From Cladocopium goreaui (lineage: Eukaryota; Sar; Dinophyceae; Suessiales; Symbiodiniaceae), in assembly GCA_947184155.2 (NCBI GenBank), contig CAMXCT020000457.1, forward strand, positions 185,186 to 249,185: DNA of 64,000 bases, in the 5' to 3' direction. The position numbers and the translations under genes were made by a program. The number at the start of each line of letters is the position of its first letter. Position 1 is the stretch's first letter. The notes below the pieces were generated by a model that ran no database searches, had not been told where the DNA came from, and worked only from the letters and a program-made list of their open reading frames with translations. Positions 9,787 through 20,100 of this stretch are shown piece by piece.

Positions 9787-9914
9787 AACAGAAAAGGTCG
9801 CACGGCAGGTACATAGCGATGATTTTACTTAGAGTCCATCCTTTCAGGGCAAAAGTAGCGCTCAATGCTTTACGATGCCTATGTTAGCTAAGGAGCTGGA
9901 GTACAGAGAAGATG

Positions 9915-10565
9915 TTTTTTTTTTTTTTTGCCCCTTGCCCCACACCTTTTCCCCAGGGTGGGAGGTTGATCCCCTCTGAACACCCAGAGAGAGGCATACA
10001 CGAGATGAAAACATAGCGGAGCGATACTGCGGGATGGACTGTAGGTCAAAGGCAGGTGGACGAAGCCGCGCTGAAAAGTTATCACAGCCTATTAATCTAT
10101 TAACATTGGCGGAAATGATTGAGCATAGTTGGTTTTCCGCGGGCGGCTGGGCCTGGGCCGTTTTCACAGGATTATAGAGTCCCTTGTAGTGCCATGTTAT
10201 TAAGGGGCCGCAAAAAGTCGTCCTTATGTTAGAGTCCTCCACGTTAAAGCCAGTGCGCTGGTGCTTGTTAGGCTCGCTAGCTAAATGAGAAAGGGGATCT
10301 TGGACTACTCAAGGCGAAGGTTCAGGATTATGATGTCCCCATGGGTCTGGCTAGGGCGGGGAGAGCTACCCAGAGTACCCCTGGGAGCCAACCCTACCGG
10401 GCAAGACCAATGTACATGAGGCATGTGAACTAACTTTGCGGAAGGATGGGTACAAATACGGTAGTGAGCAGATGAGGTCTACTGAGAATAGGAGGTCTCA
10501 ATCAGCAATAACTACATTGCAGCAGCCAAGGCTGCCTGGAGAGTGACCAAGTCTTGGGGTTGGTC
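9915..10565 (-). other. 3'UTR, terminal stem-loop and poly(A) of the large LINE
   Basis: The LINE ORF stops at 10566 and the minus strand then runs about 640 nt to a clean poly(A) of 15 (T15 at 9915-9929). A stem-loop CTCTG-AACACC-CAGAG at 9974-9989 lies 44 nt before the tail, like the stem-loops 35 nt before the tails at 1141 and 1594. A hairpin of the GTACC family (10368-10386) is also in the 3'UTR. The poly(A) end marks the 3' terminus of a minus-strand non-LTR retrotransposon. Confidence 0.75.
10368..10386. repeat. ACCCAGAGTACCCCTGGGA hairpin
   Basis: Member of the GTACC hairpin family in the LINE 3'UTR. An almost identical copy lies in the 5'UTR of the same element at 24,037-24,062, so both ends of the element carry the same hairpin type. 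Confidence 0.65.
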
Positions 10566-13500
10566 TTAATTGTAACCCACTCCCGTCGGGCGCTCGCGTC
10601 GAGCACGCAGTTTGGCAAGGGCTTCCAAGGGCGTGGCGCAGATGTGTGGGGAGCCTTGTGCGCTGCGCTGTTTACGTTTGGAGCTGTGGGGTGCACGACG
10701 GGTAATGGACAGGGCATGGCTGCTGGCGGTATGCTTAAGGGTGTCTACATATGCCTCGCGTGCTGTGCTAAAGGGGGTGACTTTAAACCATGTCTGACCA
10801 AAGTAGAGCTGGTGACTGGACAGAACTTCCTGTTCGATCTGTCGTAACGTTTGCTCAGGAGGCGGGGGGGCAACCAAGAAGCCATCATGCAGCCATACCA
10901 CAGACTGTGTCGGGTGGCAGGCAATGAGTGCACGAATAGTATCCTCAACAATTGTGGCTTCAAAGTGTTCTAGCAAGCGAAAAGCGCTATCATGCTGGTT
11001 GACCAGGAAACCTGGGCGGAACCGCGGCAGTAACTGAGTAGTCAGGGTTGCACTTAAAGACTCGAGCTGGCAGAGGATCGCGCCGACACTAGCACTGGGG
11101 GAGTCGTCAACCAGAGAACTTAGATATCGGTATGTAGCAGCAAGGGAGCTATTGATAATCCGTAACGGGAGTTGCTTGATGGTGCCAGGGCAGGCCGCCT
11201 CAACTTTCTGAATATAGGGGTCTCGGGCTAGCTGCGCGCGGAACTCCTCGATGGCTGGAAGAGGTACCAAATCGGGCGCAAAACGTAATCCCAGGCGCCG
11301 AACAAGTTCATAGAAGGATCCCTTAAGGTCAATTTCGCAGTGATTTTGTCCGAACAGTAACAGCCTGGCAGCTCGTGGTATTCGCTGGCCTCCTATGGTG
11401 CAGCAGTATCTTCGTCCGCAGTTATCCGCAGCTTTGGGGGAATAGTCAATCTCAATACAGCAGTTTTGCGGCAGGCATGGAGAAAGATAGGATTCGATCA
11501 GCTGACGGTGATGGGGGTGGAGGGTTACATGTTTTCGGAGAAGACCGTGATCAACGCGGGGCCTCTCTACCAGGGTAAGAATGGGCTGGCTCCAAGTTTG
11601 ATCAAAACTTTGAATGTGGAAGCCTCCGACCTGAAAGAGACCAGTTGGGAAAGATGGCTTGATGGACACCGGTCCAGCATTCCGATTAAGGGCAGCAGGG
11701 TCGCTCCTGTATTTGGCCAACAGGAACTGAGTGGCTTGTCCAGCCAAATCATCAGCTATGCCGTTGGCCACTCTCGGCAGATATATGAATAGACTATTCG
11801 GGAGATGCAGACTGACGGTGGAGCGAATGCTTTCCAATGGTTGGTGCATATCTATCCTCCGAAGACGGCCTGCAAATTGAAAGTACTTAATCACAGGAAG
11901 AATGTCCCCTTGGATGACTACCTTGGGTGCTAGGCCGCGCTTCGATAAACGTTGCTTCACAACAACAGCAACTTCTTCAACAAGATACAAACAGGCCATG
12001 ATTTCTGCTTCTATATTATCTGAACAATGCGGCAGAGCGACTGACCGACATGCGATAACACGAGATCGACCACCTTCTATTACGTAGATGACATAGCCAG
12101 CTCCTCCTAAGGCATCTTCGTGCAGACAACTTCCATCGAATTGGCCTACAATCTGTATCGAGGGTTCGGATGGTGCATCGTCGGGGGGAATTGCTAAGAT
12201 CAACTCATTGGGACTGATGGACTGCAACGCCGTAACGGTACAGTAGGAATCAGGCGAGTTGGGGCAGGCTGGTACAATCTTAGCATTGGAGCGGAGTCCA
12301 GCGACCCTGGTTCGTGCTGGGGCTAGGCTAAGCCATGGATGTCCAAGGGGAAGGACGGCAATAGGCTGATCCGGGGCAATGGGTGTCGTGGCCGTGCAAA
12401 CTAGATCGGGAAGGGCTGCAGAGTGAAGAGTTACTGCTTCGTTGGCGGCGGTTTGCATATGGCACGGATGATTTTGGTTGTCTGTCGTGGCACCCTGGGG
12501 TCGTACGGCGGAGGCGAGCTCCGGGAGGAAACGAGTTGGGATTGCCTGCAGGGCATTGTCGTGTAAGCGGGTGAGCCATTCAGCGACACTTAAGGGGACT
12601 GAAGATGGCGCGTGTTGCATGCCTCCATGCTCAAGCAAGAGTCGGCGGAACTGGTGCAGGATGTGGCTCGCGGTAACACATCCAGCTGCGTTGACTCGGG
12701 CTAGCTGGTCTAACGACTTCACTGGATCAGGGGAGGGTGACAAGGTGTTGGCAACTAGGACAGGCACTATGCAGAAACGAGCCCAATGTTGAGAGGAATT
12801 GTCTCCATGTCCGCACGCTACGCAGGGGGCGAGATTACGTGCACGGTCACGCCATGAGTCAGGAATATGGAAAGAGCCCCGAGCAGATTCCGCAATAGCA
12901 TGCCAAGGGGATGTGATCGGGATTCCCCATCTCTCACTACTGTACAGAGTGGTGGCATCAATATTGTGGTCGTGGCAGCATTTCTCACATGCTGGGGCAA
13001 AGTTCAACCCTAGTGGGTACAGCCGGGTAGGAATTCCACATAGTTGGCATGGCTGCTCCGCCTGCAGCGAGCCTGCAACTCGAAGTCGCAGGCATTCATC
13101 ATCACCTTCATTGACCGCCCACCGCAAGACAGCAAATCGAGCAACCCCATTAACAGCAATTTTAGGCACTGAGGCTAAGTGGGTCAACCAAGCCCACGAT
13201 ACCCCACCTGGTAGGAGTTGCAGGCTTACTCTAGACTGTAGATACTGTAGTGCATGCACTTGGATGGCTTCGTAAAGTCTAAGTTTCAGTCGGCGGAGGA
13301 ATTGGTGATGCGTTTTCCTGGTGTTGTGTCCTGCAATTATACGCAATAAGTTGCCAATTGTGTCAATTCCAAGCAAGGGAATCCATGTGCGGAAGATGCG
13401 TTGGACAACCGCTCCTTGCCTTGTCCCTACATCCGGGTACCCCGGTGAGAGACAGGCAGTAGAGCCATTTTGCCTAAGCCAATAACCCAAACACGCTGCA

Positions 13501-16500
13501 GTGAGCGTGACTGCTGGATCTAGTGCAGGAGCAATACCTAACCACCGAAATATGTGTGGGAGATATCGTGCAGCCAGCCATGGTCTGCCCAGGATAAGTT
13601 TAGCCGAGCGTTGTTGGTATAAATTGATGTCGTCCGGAGTAAAGCCAAAGTATGTACTTTGGTAAATATTCAGGGACAAAATGAAACAATTGTTGGCTAA
13701 GCTTCTTTGCACTACCGAGTGAGCAGGTGTGGCGAAAAGTGCCAGTCGATGATTAGCTTTTGACATGGCCTTGGGGTTAATGGCTTGTGTTCCAACAAGT
13801 TCCTCTACTGGGGTCCACCCTTGAGGACTACGGGTATATTTACCATATAGCAGCAAACCCAGCGCTGTAGTTTTTCCTTCAATGAGATGGGCTCCCCAGT
13901 CGGAACGTTCTAGCGCATGCAGAGTACTAAGGGAAGCAGGGTGATTAACCAGCACACTGCACTTGTTGGAACAACTACACTGGACTAGGAAAAGTGGGTC
14001 AATCTTAGTAAGATGCCCTCCAACTAATATTAAGTCGACCTCCGCTGGGGTGAGACACACAAACAAGTTTGCTCGGAACACTATGGTGGTGGTGCTATAC
14101 CCTGCTCTGCGGAGCAAGGCCTGCCGCAATGTAGCATGTCCTGGTAACCTTTGTGTCCAGTTTAGTGGAGGGTGTTGGTCGATCTGACCTGAGCTATTTG
14201 CATGCATATTGATTCCGTTGGTTCGCCAACAATGGTGTTCATCTATTTGGATGCCAGCGGATTTCAAGCGGAGGCAGGCTTGCCAGGCATCCGAGAGCCA
14301 TTGCATGCCTGCTGCAGTGTCTCCCACCATCGTGGTGTCATCAACATATCCTTGAACCGTCAGCATGCCGGGGATTCGGTTAAGGTAGGTGAGAACTGGA
14401 TCCATGGCAACGCAAAAGAGCAGGACTGAAAAAGATCGACCCATGTCAACACCTGTGACAATGATTTTGGAAGGTAACAGTTTACCTTGTACCTTGTGCC
14501 TGCATCTTCTAAAGAGGAGGATGTGTCGGGTGTACATGATGATCCACCAGGGGGCTTTACACGCTGATAAAATTTGCAAAATCCAGTGGGGGTTAATTCG
14601 CTCGAATGCTTTAGATAGGTCCAATGACAGGCATGCGCATGGTGCATCTTGATCTAAAACTGCTTGAACTGATTGAACTGCACTTTGCGGCTCGCGGAAG
14701 AGATTTAACACCGTTTGGGAGGGGTGAAGGAGCGGTGCGATGGCTTTGGTCATGACTGCGGCAATGCTGCCATCGATGACTCTCTCAAATGTCGATGGCA
14801 TACCCAATGGGCGGAAATTATCAGCGGTAGGACCCATTTTCGCTTTTGGGATCCATGCTTGGACTGAACACGGGGGAGGGACCGCAGATCTACAGATATC
14901 ATTAAGATGTGTAATCATCGCATCAGATGATACCCCAGGGTGGAGTCGCCATGCTGCATAGGGTATTCCGTCTGGACCTGGGGAAGAATCATTGGTGGTG
15001 AGGACAGTTCTGATGAAGTCTTCCGCGCCGGGGGGGGGAACATGTGGCCAGGGTTGGGCTTGCGATTTATACTGCTCCAGGTAGTCTGTCCACTCAGGAT
15101 CATATGTGACAGGCGGTTGGAACCAGAATTTACGGGTAGCAAGCATGGCTGCAGACAAGTCAAGGTCAGTTTGCCACTGGTTGCCTGCCCCGTCCAAAAT
15201 AGGACCATTATAAAATACCGTTCTTGGGCAGCTAGCTCGCAATCTCTGCCATAAAGGAGCACTAGTTCCGAGGCCACGGCTGCGGGTAGTTTCATCTCTA
15301 TTCCTAGTGATAAGATGTTGTTGTTGTAATTGTAGATCAAGGAGCTCGAAACACTTCCAAAGGAAGGTACGAGGAATCGTAATGACAGTGGATGATTGGC
15401 AATATTCCTCCAGGGCAGGGCGGAAGCCTGGAAGGGCGGCCAGGAGCTCTTGTAGCAGTCGCTTAGAGATGTTAAGAAGTGGTCGGTCAGATTGGAGATG
15501 CTTCCTTAGGGTGTTGAAGTCACGGGGCCGCTTAGGGAGAGACATCCACCATTGCCATAATAATGCTTGGAGAGATTCAAATGTGGGCTGGGAGACTAAG
15601 CAAAGTCGGCGAACCAGCGATTGGAGTGACGGCCAAACTTGCCGGGTGTCATGTCGGTCCTTACCCGGTTGGAAAACACTCGCCGGTATGGTCATATGCA
15701 GAGGTAGGTCTGGGCTACTGGAAACTGGTGGCCTGTGGCGCAATTGGATGGATATGCATGCATGCCCAGCGGACTCGAAAAGACGATCATAGAAAACCTG
15801 ATATTGGATTAATCCCCGATTTATATATTCGGTCGGGAGAATGACCTTGTCGATTGATGACGAGCCATTTGGGCCCCAGAAGGTTGGTTCATCCTTGACA
15901 ATGTCGTCGCCCTGTGCACAACTTAATATTCTGTGCCATGCGCTAAGGGAGAGATGATGACTGTGATTAAAGTCTCCGACGATGAAGAAAGGGTCTGGAA
16001 GGTCTTGATGATCAGATATCCATCTGGCAAGAGTTTCACAATCTTCTTTTGCGCTGCTGGGATGACAATAGGCTGAAATCACCCAAAAGCAGTCGGTTCT
16101 GGTTTGAATTTGTGCAGCAAGGAGTTTACCAGGCATGATGACAATTTCCTGCAAGAGTCTAAAGGAGCATGGAATCAATATAGCTACTCCTCCCGACAGG
16201 CCTCCATTTTCTGTTGCTATAGATGGGGAGTGCGCAATATTAAAACCGGGGTAAGTTTGGAGAAAATTGGTAGCCGTACTTGCCGTCCATCTGGTTTCTT
16301 GGAGGCAGACAATGCCATTCCGAGCTCGGCGGAGAACGGCTTGCGTTTTAGGGTTAGTCCATTGCAACGTTCTCCAACCTGATGCATTCCATGTGGTTAA
16401 ATGTTTAAGGGCAGTACAGCAATCTTGTTTCTTTTCTAGACTGTATTTAAGGACTTCGGCACAAAGGAGGCTAAACTCGGTGGAGTTGGCCAGTGCTTGT

Positions 16501-16769
16501 GCAAGGAGTTGTCTAGAATGGGTAAAAAATTCGCTGCGGATGCCACACTTATTAGCCACTGTTTGAATGTCTAAGATTGGCCACGGTGCAGGGATTTGGA
16601 GTACATGCGGCAAGAAGGAGAGTGACTGCAAGTAGTATAAGCTTTTGGGACATTTGGTCATAAACTGAAGTGAATACAACGCTCGAATTTGTCGGGACCA
16701 CGCGTTGCGAAATTCGAGCAGGAGAGGTTTCGCAACCGTCCCTAGGCGCTGCATGGTTTTAAATGGCAC
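10566..16769 (-). CDS. LINE polyprotein: APE endonuclease, reverse transcriptase, zinc finger, RNase H, palm-like C-terminus
   Basis: A 2067-codon frame (first ATG at 16754; the frame opens at a GTG right after a TGA). Residues ~125-345 are an APE-type endonuclease: TTWNASGW, VCLQETRW, FIVGDFNHS, SSIDKVILP, AGHACISI. Residues ~515-900 are a reverse transcriptase: SPGPDGIPYAAW, FRPLGMPS, CLSLDLSKAF (about 717) and the catalytic GYVDD (about 807). Cys/His pairs at ~1241-1264 and C-x2-C...H...C at ~1316-1333 are zinc-binding, as in other LINEs. Residues ~1540-1690 are RNase H (QFDGS, NIEAEIMA, IQGDILP, NGIADDLAGQ). Residues ~1770-2000 carry GRRY, IPRAAR, CEIDLKGSFYELV and VVWLHDGF, reminiscent of a family-A polymerase palm. 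The protein would nick target DNA and copy element RNA in the nucleus. It shares a frame with the upstream methyltransferase ORF. Confidence 0.9.
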   Translation of the reverse strand: MPFKTMQRLGTVAKPLLLEFRNAWSRQIRALYSLQFMTKCPKSLYYLQSLSFLPHVLQIPAPWPILDIQTVANKCGIRSEFFTHSRQLLAQALANSTEFSLLCAEVLKYSLEKKQDCCTALKHLTTWNASGWRTLQWTNPKTQAVLRRARNGIVCLQETRWTASTATNFLQTYPGFNIAHSPSIATENGGLSGGVAILIPCSFRLLQEIVIMPGKLLAAQIQTRTDCFWVISAYCHPSSAKEDCETLARWISDHQDLPDPFFIVGDFNHSHHLSLSAWHRILSCAQGDDIVKDEPTFWGPNGSSSIDKVILPTEYINRGLIQYQVFYDRLFESAGHACISIQLRHRPPVSSSPDLPLHMTIPASVFQPGKDRHDTRQVWPSLQSLVRRLCLVSQPTFESLQALLWQWWMSLPKRPRDFNTLRKHLQSDRPLLNISKRLLQELLAALPGFRPALEEYCQSSTVITIPRTFLWKCFELLDLQLQQQHLITRNRDETTRSRGLGTSAPLWQRLRASCPRTVFYNGPILDGAGNQWQTDLDLSAAMLATRKFWFQPPVTYDPEWTDYLEQYKSQAQPWPHVPPPGAEDFIRTVLTTNDSSPGPDGIPYAAWRLHPGVSSDAMITHLNDICRSAVPPPCSVQAWIPKAKMGPTADNFRPLGMPSTFERVIDGSIAAVMTKAIAPLLHPSQTVLNLFREPQSAVQSVQAVLDQDAPCACLSLDLSKAFERINPHWILQILSACKAPWWIIMYTRHILLFRRCRHKVQGKLLPSKIIVTGVDMGRSFSVLLFCVAMDPVLTYLNRIPGMLTVQGYVDDTTMVGDTAAGMQWLSDAWQACLRLKSAGIQIDEHHCWRTNGINMHANSSGQIDQHPPLNWTQRLPGHATLRQALLRRAGYSTTTIVFRANLFVCLTPAEVDLILVGGHLTKIDPLFLVQCSCSNKCSVLVNHPASLSTLHALERSDWGAHLIEGKTTALGLLLYGKYTRSPQGWTPVEELVGTQAINPKAMSKANHRLALFATPAHSVVQRSLANNCFILSLNIYQSTYFGFTPDDINLYQQRSAKLILGRPWLAARYLPHIFRWLGIAPALDPAVTLTAACLGYWLRQNGSTACLSPGYPDVGTRQGAVVQRIFRTWIPLLGIDTIGNLLRIIAGHNTRKTHHQFLRRLKLRLYEAIQVHALQYLQSRVSLQLLPGGVSWAWLTHLASVPKIAVNGVARFAVLRWAVNEGDDECLRLRVAGSLQAEQPCQLCGIPTRLYPLGLNFAPACEKCCHDHNIDATTLYSSERWGIPITSPWHAIAESARGSFHIPDSWRDRARNLAPCVACGHGDNSSQHWARFCIVPVLVANTLSPSPDPVKSLDQLARVNAAGCVTASHILHQFRRLLLEHGGMQHAPSSVPLSVAEWLTRLHDNALQAIPTRFLPELASAVRPQGATTDNQNHPCHMQTAANEAVTLHSAALPDLVCTATTPIAPDQPIAVLPLGHPWLSLAPARTRVAGLRSNAKIVPACPNSPDSYCTVTALQSISPNELILAIPPDDAPSEPSIQIVGQFDGSCLHEDALGGAGYVIYVIEGGRSRVIACRSVALPHCSDNIEAEIMACLYLVEEVAVVVKQRLSKRGLAPKVVIQGDILPVIKYFQFAGRLRRIDMHQPLESIRSTVSLHLPNSLFIYLPRVANGIADDLAGQATQFLLAKYRSDPAALNRNAGPVSIKPSFPTGLFQVGGFHIQSFDQTWSQPILTLVERPRVDHGLLRKHVTLHPHHRQLIESYLSPCLPQNCCIEIDYSPKAADNCGRRYCCTIGGQRIPRAARLLLFGQNHCEIDLKGSFYELVRRLGLRFAPDLVPLPAIEEFRAQLARDPYIQKVEAACPGTIKQLPLRIINSSLAATYRYLSSLVDDSPSASVGAILCQLESLSATLTTQLLPRFRPGFLVNQHDSAFRLLEHFEATIVEDTIRALIACHPTQSVVWLHDGFLVAPPPPEQTLRQIEQEVLSSHQLYFGQTWFKVTPFSTAREAYVDTLKHTASSHALSITRRAPHSSKRKQRSAQGSPHICATPLEALAKLRARRERPTGVGYN
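13432..13448. repeat. TCCGGGTACCCCGGTGA hairpin inside the RT ORF
   Basis: A GTACC-type hairpin that is part of the coding sequence; on the minus strand it encodes the peptide LSPGYPDV. It is another example of the hairpin family being tolerated in frame. Confidence 0.55.
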
Positions 16770-17150
16770 TCAAACAAGAGAACAAACAAAAAAGGCAAAA
16801 TCCGGGGGGGCATTGTCCGTGTTCCAGCTGCATGCGAGCTCCTGACTGATCTCTCCAATGGGATTGATATGTGGAAGATTGTCACTATGCTCTGGGTACT
16901 TGAAGACACGGTTGTCAATCGATGCTTTAATAAGGCATGTTTGGTATCCTGCAGTGTCATCAAGCTTCCAGTTATGTGCAGCAGCAACGGCAACATTACC
17001 CTCATTGTTAATGAACATGCAACCGTGTAGTTCAGGATAAGAACAGGCTGTCGTATGTACACTGCACGAGGCTTGTTCAATAAAACGAGACAAGAAACAC
17101 ACAATGCACTGGTCATAGAGGAATGTGCCAATGAATCGATGACAAATTAA
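16770..17150 (-). other. in-frame linker between methyltransferase ORF and RT ORF
   Basis: This 381-bp segment is open in the same frame as both the methyltransferase ORF (upstream) and the endonuclease-RT ORF (downstream). It is bounded only by a TAA at 17151-17153 and a TGA at 16770-16772. The 126 codons contain protein-like sequence (for example HGCMFINNEGNVAVAAAHNW and YQTCLIKASIDN). It is therefore either a stop-separated junction used for reinitiation or readthrough, or a former continuous polyprotein with two nonsense mutations. No domain was recognised. Confidence 0.55.
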
Positions 17151-20100
17151 TTACTGCCCTTTCGGTCCATAGGGAACAGCAAACCAGATGCAGTTGGGGT
17201 TGGTGCAACGGAACGGGATGGGAGCAGCCGTGAACACTGCGGGTTGAGGCAGTTGCTGCCATGGGATGTCAACTCGAGTGTGACAATTCCACGCAGCTGT
17301 GTCAAGGTGAAAGGTACGTGAGCGCGGAAATTGAACACAATAGACCGTCCATTGGGCAGGGGCATCACCGAAGGTGGCAACATGAGCTTGGTCTTCCCAG
17401 TCGGTAATATGAACAAAATGAATAGACATTTGCTCAAGATGTAGTAGGGAGTACAACCAGAGCATAAGCTGCGCCATGTCGGAGGTGCATTGTCCAGCGG
17501 ATTTGAGTTTATGGGAGATCCACTCCTTGGCTTGTGGACAGTGGCGTTCTACTACTGCTTCATAATTATGGCCAAAGAAGAACTGCAGTAGATCTTCTGT
17601 TCTTCCAATTCCTGCTCCGAAAAACCTCATACCTACGAGGATACTTTGCATTTGTTGTTCCTGGAGAAGTTGAATAGCAGTTGGCGAAAGTTGAGAAGGT
17701 GGTCTGTTGTCCATCACGCCTAGGTCGGCAGGGTGAATCTTACGGTTAGCAGGCAGCAGTTGTGTGGGAAGTACAGTTGGCATGACGGGGGTCAAGGGAC
17801 CTTCGAGTGCATGAATTGGAAATTCTGGCATTGGATCGAGACCTACTTGCTTGGAAGAGAAATCACGAATACGCTGTTCCCGTGCCAAGGTTTGTACTTG
17901 TTCACGCAGGGCTTGGTATTGGGCTCGAGCTTGTTTTGGGTGAACGACTCCGGACCATGCATGTTTAGTTGTTGTTTCAGCATGCTCAGTGAGCCAGTCA
18001 CGTAGCCTTTCAGGGTGTCCTACAGCTGCCTGAATGTATTCTGGATGAAAGCTATTGCCGCAATAATTTCTAACTGTGAACTCAGTGAGCAGCGAGCGAT
18101 GAGCCTGCACGCGGTTGAAATGGTTGTGTAATCCTGCTAGTTTTTCGACCTCCTCACAGAGCAATATTCTCATGGGTGCTTTGATGTGGGGATGATGGAA
18201 TATGGGCAGGATAGCACGGACAAGCCGATCTCGATCATGAGTGCTCACATTTTTTTGGCGAAGGGACTGCAGGAATCGATTCCATGCACGCAGATAGTGC
18301 GGCGGCAGAGATTTCGCAAAATCAAGGGAAGGGATGATATCGCTTGAATGCATTTTGGCTTTGAGTTGAAATTGAGCTTTATCTCCCCAGAAAAGGTAGT
18401 CCCAAATAAGAGAGATTGGTTGATATGCTGTCCACGATAGCTGAAAAACATTGTATCCTAGGACTGATCTGACTCGTAGGAGTGGTCCATAAGGAATTGG
18501 ATGACCATTGAAGTCTATTAACGGTCCTTCTCTGTCACTCGGTTCCAAGACAATTGTCTGGGCAACTTGGACGCCATCCTGGTAATTGCGAAAATAAAAT
18601 CTGTTACGTCTTATGCCATGTGTGTTCTTGGGGTCGACACGGAGGCTATCGGGAGTCGAATCAGGGTTCAGTCCAAGAGCACGTAGGATTGCTTTGCGAT
18701 GGATGTCAAGCATTGCACCTGCATTCTCAAGCAGAAAGCGGATGTGCTCCAGAGGATAGTTCATTTGCACAAGCCACAGGATTACGTGTACATAGTAGAA
18801 CAAGGAACTACAATGGCCAGTAAGTCCGAGAAGTCCTTTCAGGGGGCCGGCTGGGGTGAGATCCTGGCAGGGGGAGCCAGCAATTACAAACCAGCGGCAA
18901 TGCGGCCCAGCCAATGCAAATGCTTCCTTAAGGATTCGACATTGGTTGCGAAGTAATCTCCGTACATCGTCAGCATAAAGCGTGTAAGTGTCCTTGCTGG
19001 ATTGAGTCCATTCACCATCAGTGCGAAGGTCAAATTGTTCCCCAACGAGTTGTCTGAGGATGGGGTCACATTCTGCAACAATAATGATGCGCGGGGCACA
19101 TCCAATAGCTTTAGTGATGGCTGGAATAGCTGAGCCTACACCGTCAAATAAGCTAATAATAGCATATGGGTGCACTTTGGAATGCTTAGCCTTTTTGGGA
19201 GGGGATGCATCTTTTTCCCTCACAAAGGAACTATGGGAAGTACCACTTGCACCACTGACTGGAGGGCGAAGACTGCCAGCATAGCTACAGGATGGGTTTC
19301 CATTAGTGTAATTATCATTGGGACATGACCGGACAGTCGCCTCTGGTACATATTCAAGCGTTGGACACTGGACACTAGCGTTAATACGAACGGGTGTCAA
19401 AGCCTCAGGTTCACGAGGATGAGTGACATCAACAAGCTCTTTACTGCAATGGTCTGCATGGGATAGTGGACCGTAATCATTTTGAGGGGTGTTCGTCAGA
19501 CCAACTGTGGGTGCCCCACAGTGGCTTTCTGACGTACAGCCCCCAACGTCGTTGTTCGAATTCGTATGTGGAGTGGATGTGCCCGCGTGAGGAAAAGGTG
19601 GTCCAAGTCCAACCATGGGTACCCCATGGTGGCTATGATGATCATTGCCGGCAGGCTCGTTTTGAACAGGGGGGGACGTGGGTTGGGTTCCAGGTGGGTA
19701 ACCAACCACGAGTACCCCGTGTTGGTCAACCACCTCGCTATGCGCCGGGTGAGTGTGTTTCGGGGTATCAGCCGGATGGGGGCTCTCACTTGGTTGTAGG
19801 GGGTCAACTGGTTTGCTATCCAATGCATCAGGTAACTGATCGGAGGCACTGTTAGTACCAACTTTTTTCTTTGACAGGTTGGGGGTCTGATATCGTTTGG
19901 CAGTAATGCCTAGGATAGTTTTAGGTTTTAACTTTGGTTTTCTGGGACGATGAGACTGTTTGGCACCCTGAAGTGTGGCAGGTGCAATGGCTTTGTACTG
20001 TGGAGGTTGGAAGGAATAGGGCTGATGATCATGTCGACGGAAGACAAAACCCCATACCAAAGAGGTTGCTTTCAGTTGTTCGACCGGGATCCATACATAG

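Larger units (their letters stand above)
6450..9914. other. gene-free repeat-rich spacer
   Basis: No convincing coding frame was found in this 3.4-kb stretch. It contains four copies of the perfect or near-perfect palindrome CCCAAGGTRCCCTTGGG and a diverged ~180-bp direct repeat (about 8220-8400 and 8690-8870). It also has recurrent words such as CGCGCTGCCCT and TACTTAA. The ORFs that can be drawn here change frame often and lack motifs. Confidence 0.6.

Noticed and set aside
6450-9900. Small ORFs of 60-126 codons as genes
   Set aside because: None is conserved between the local repeats, and frames shift within the repeated segments.
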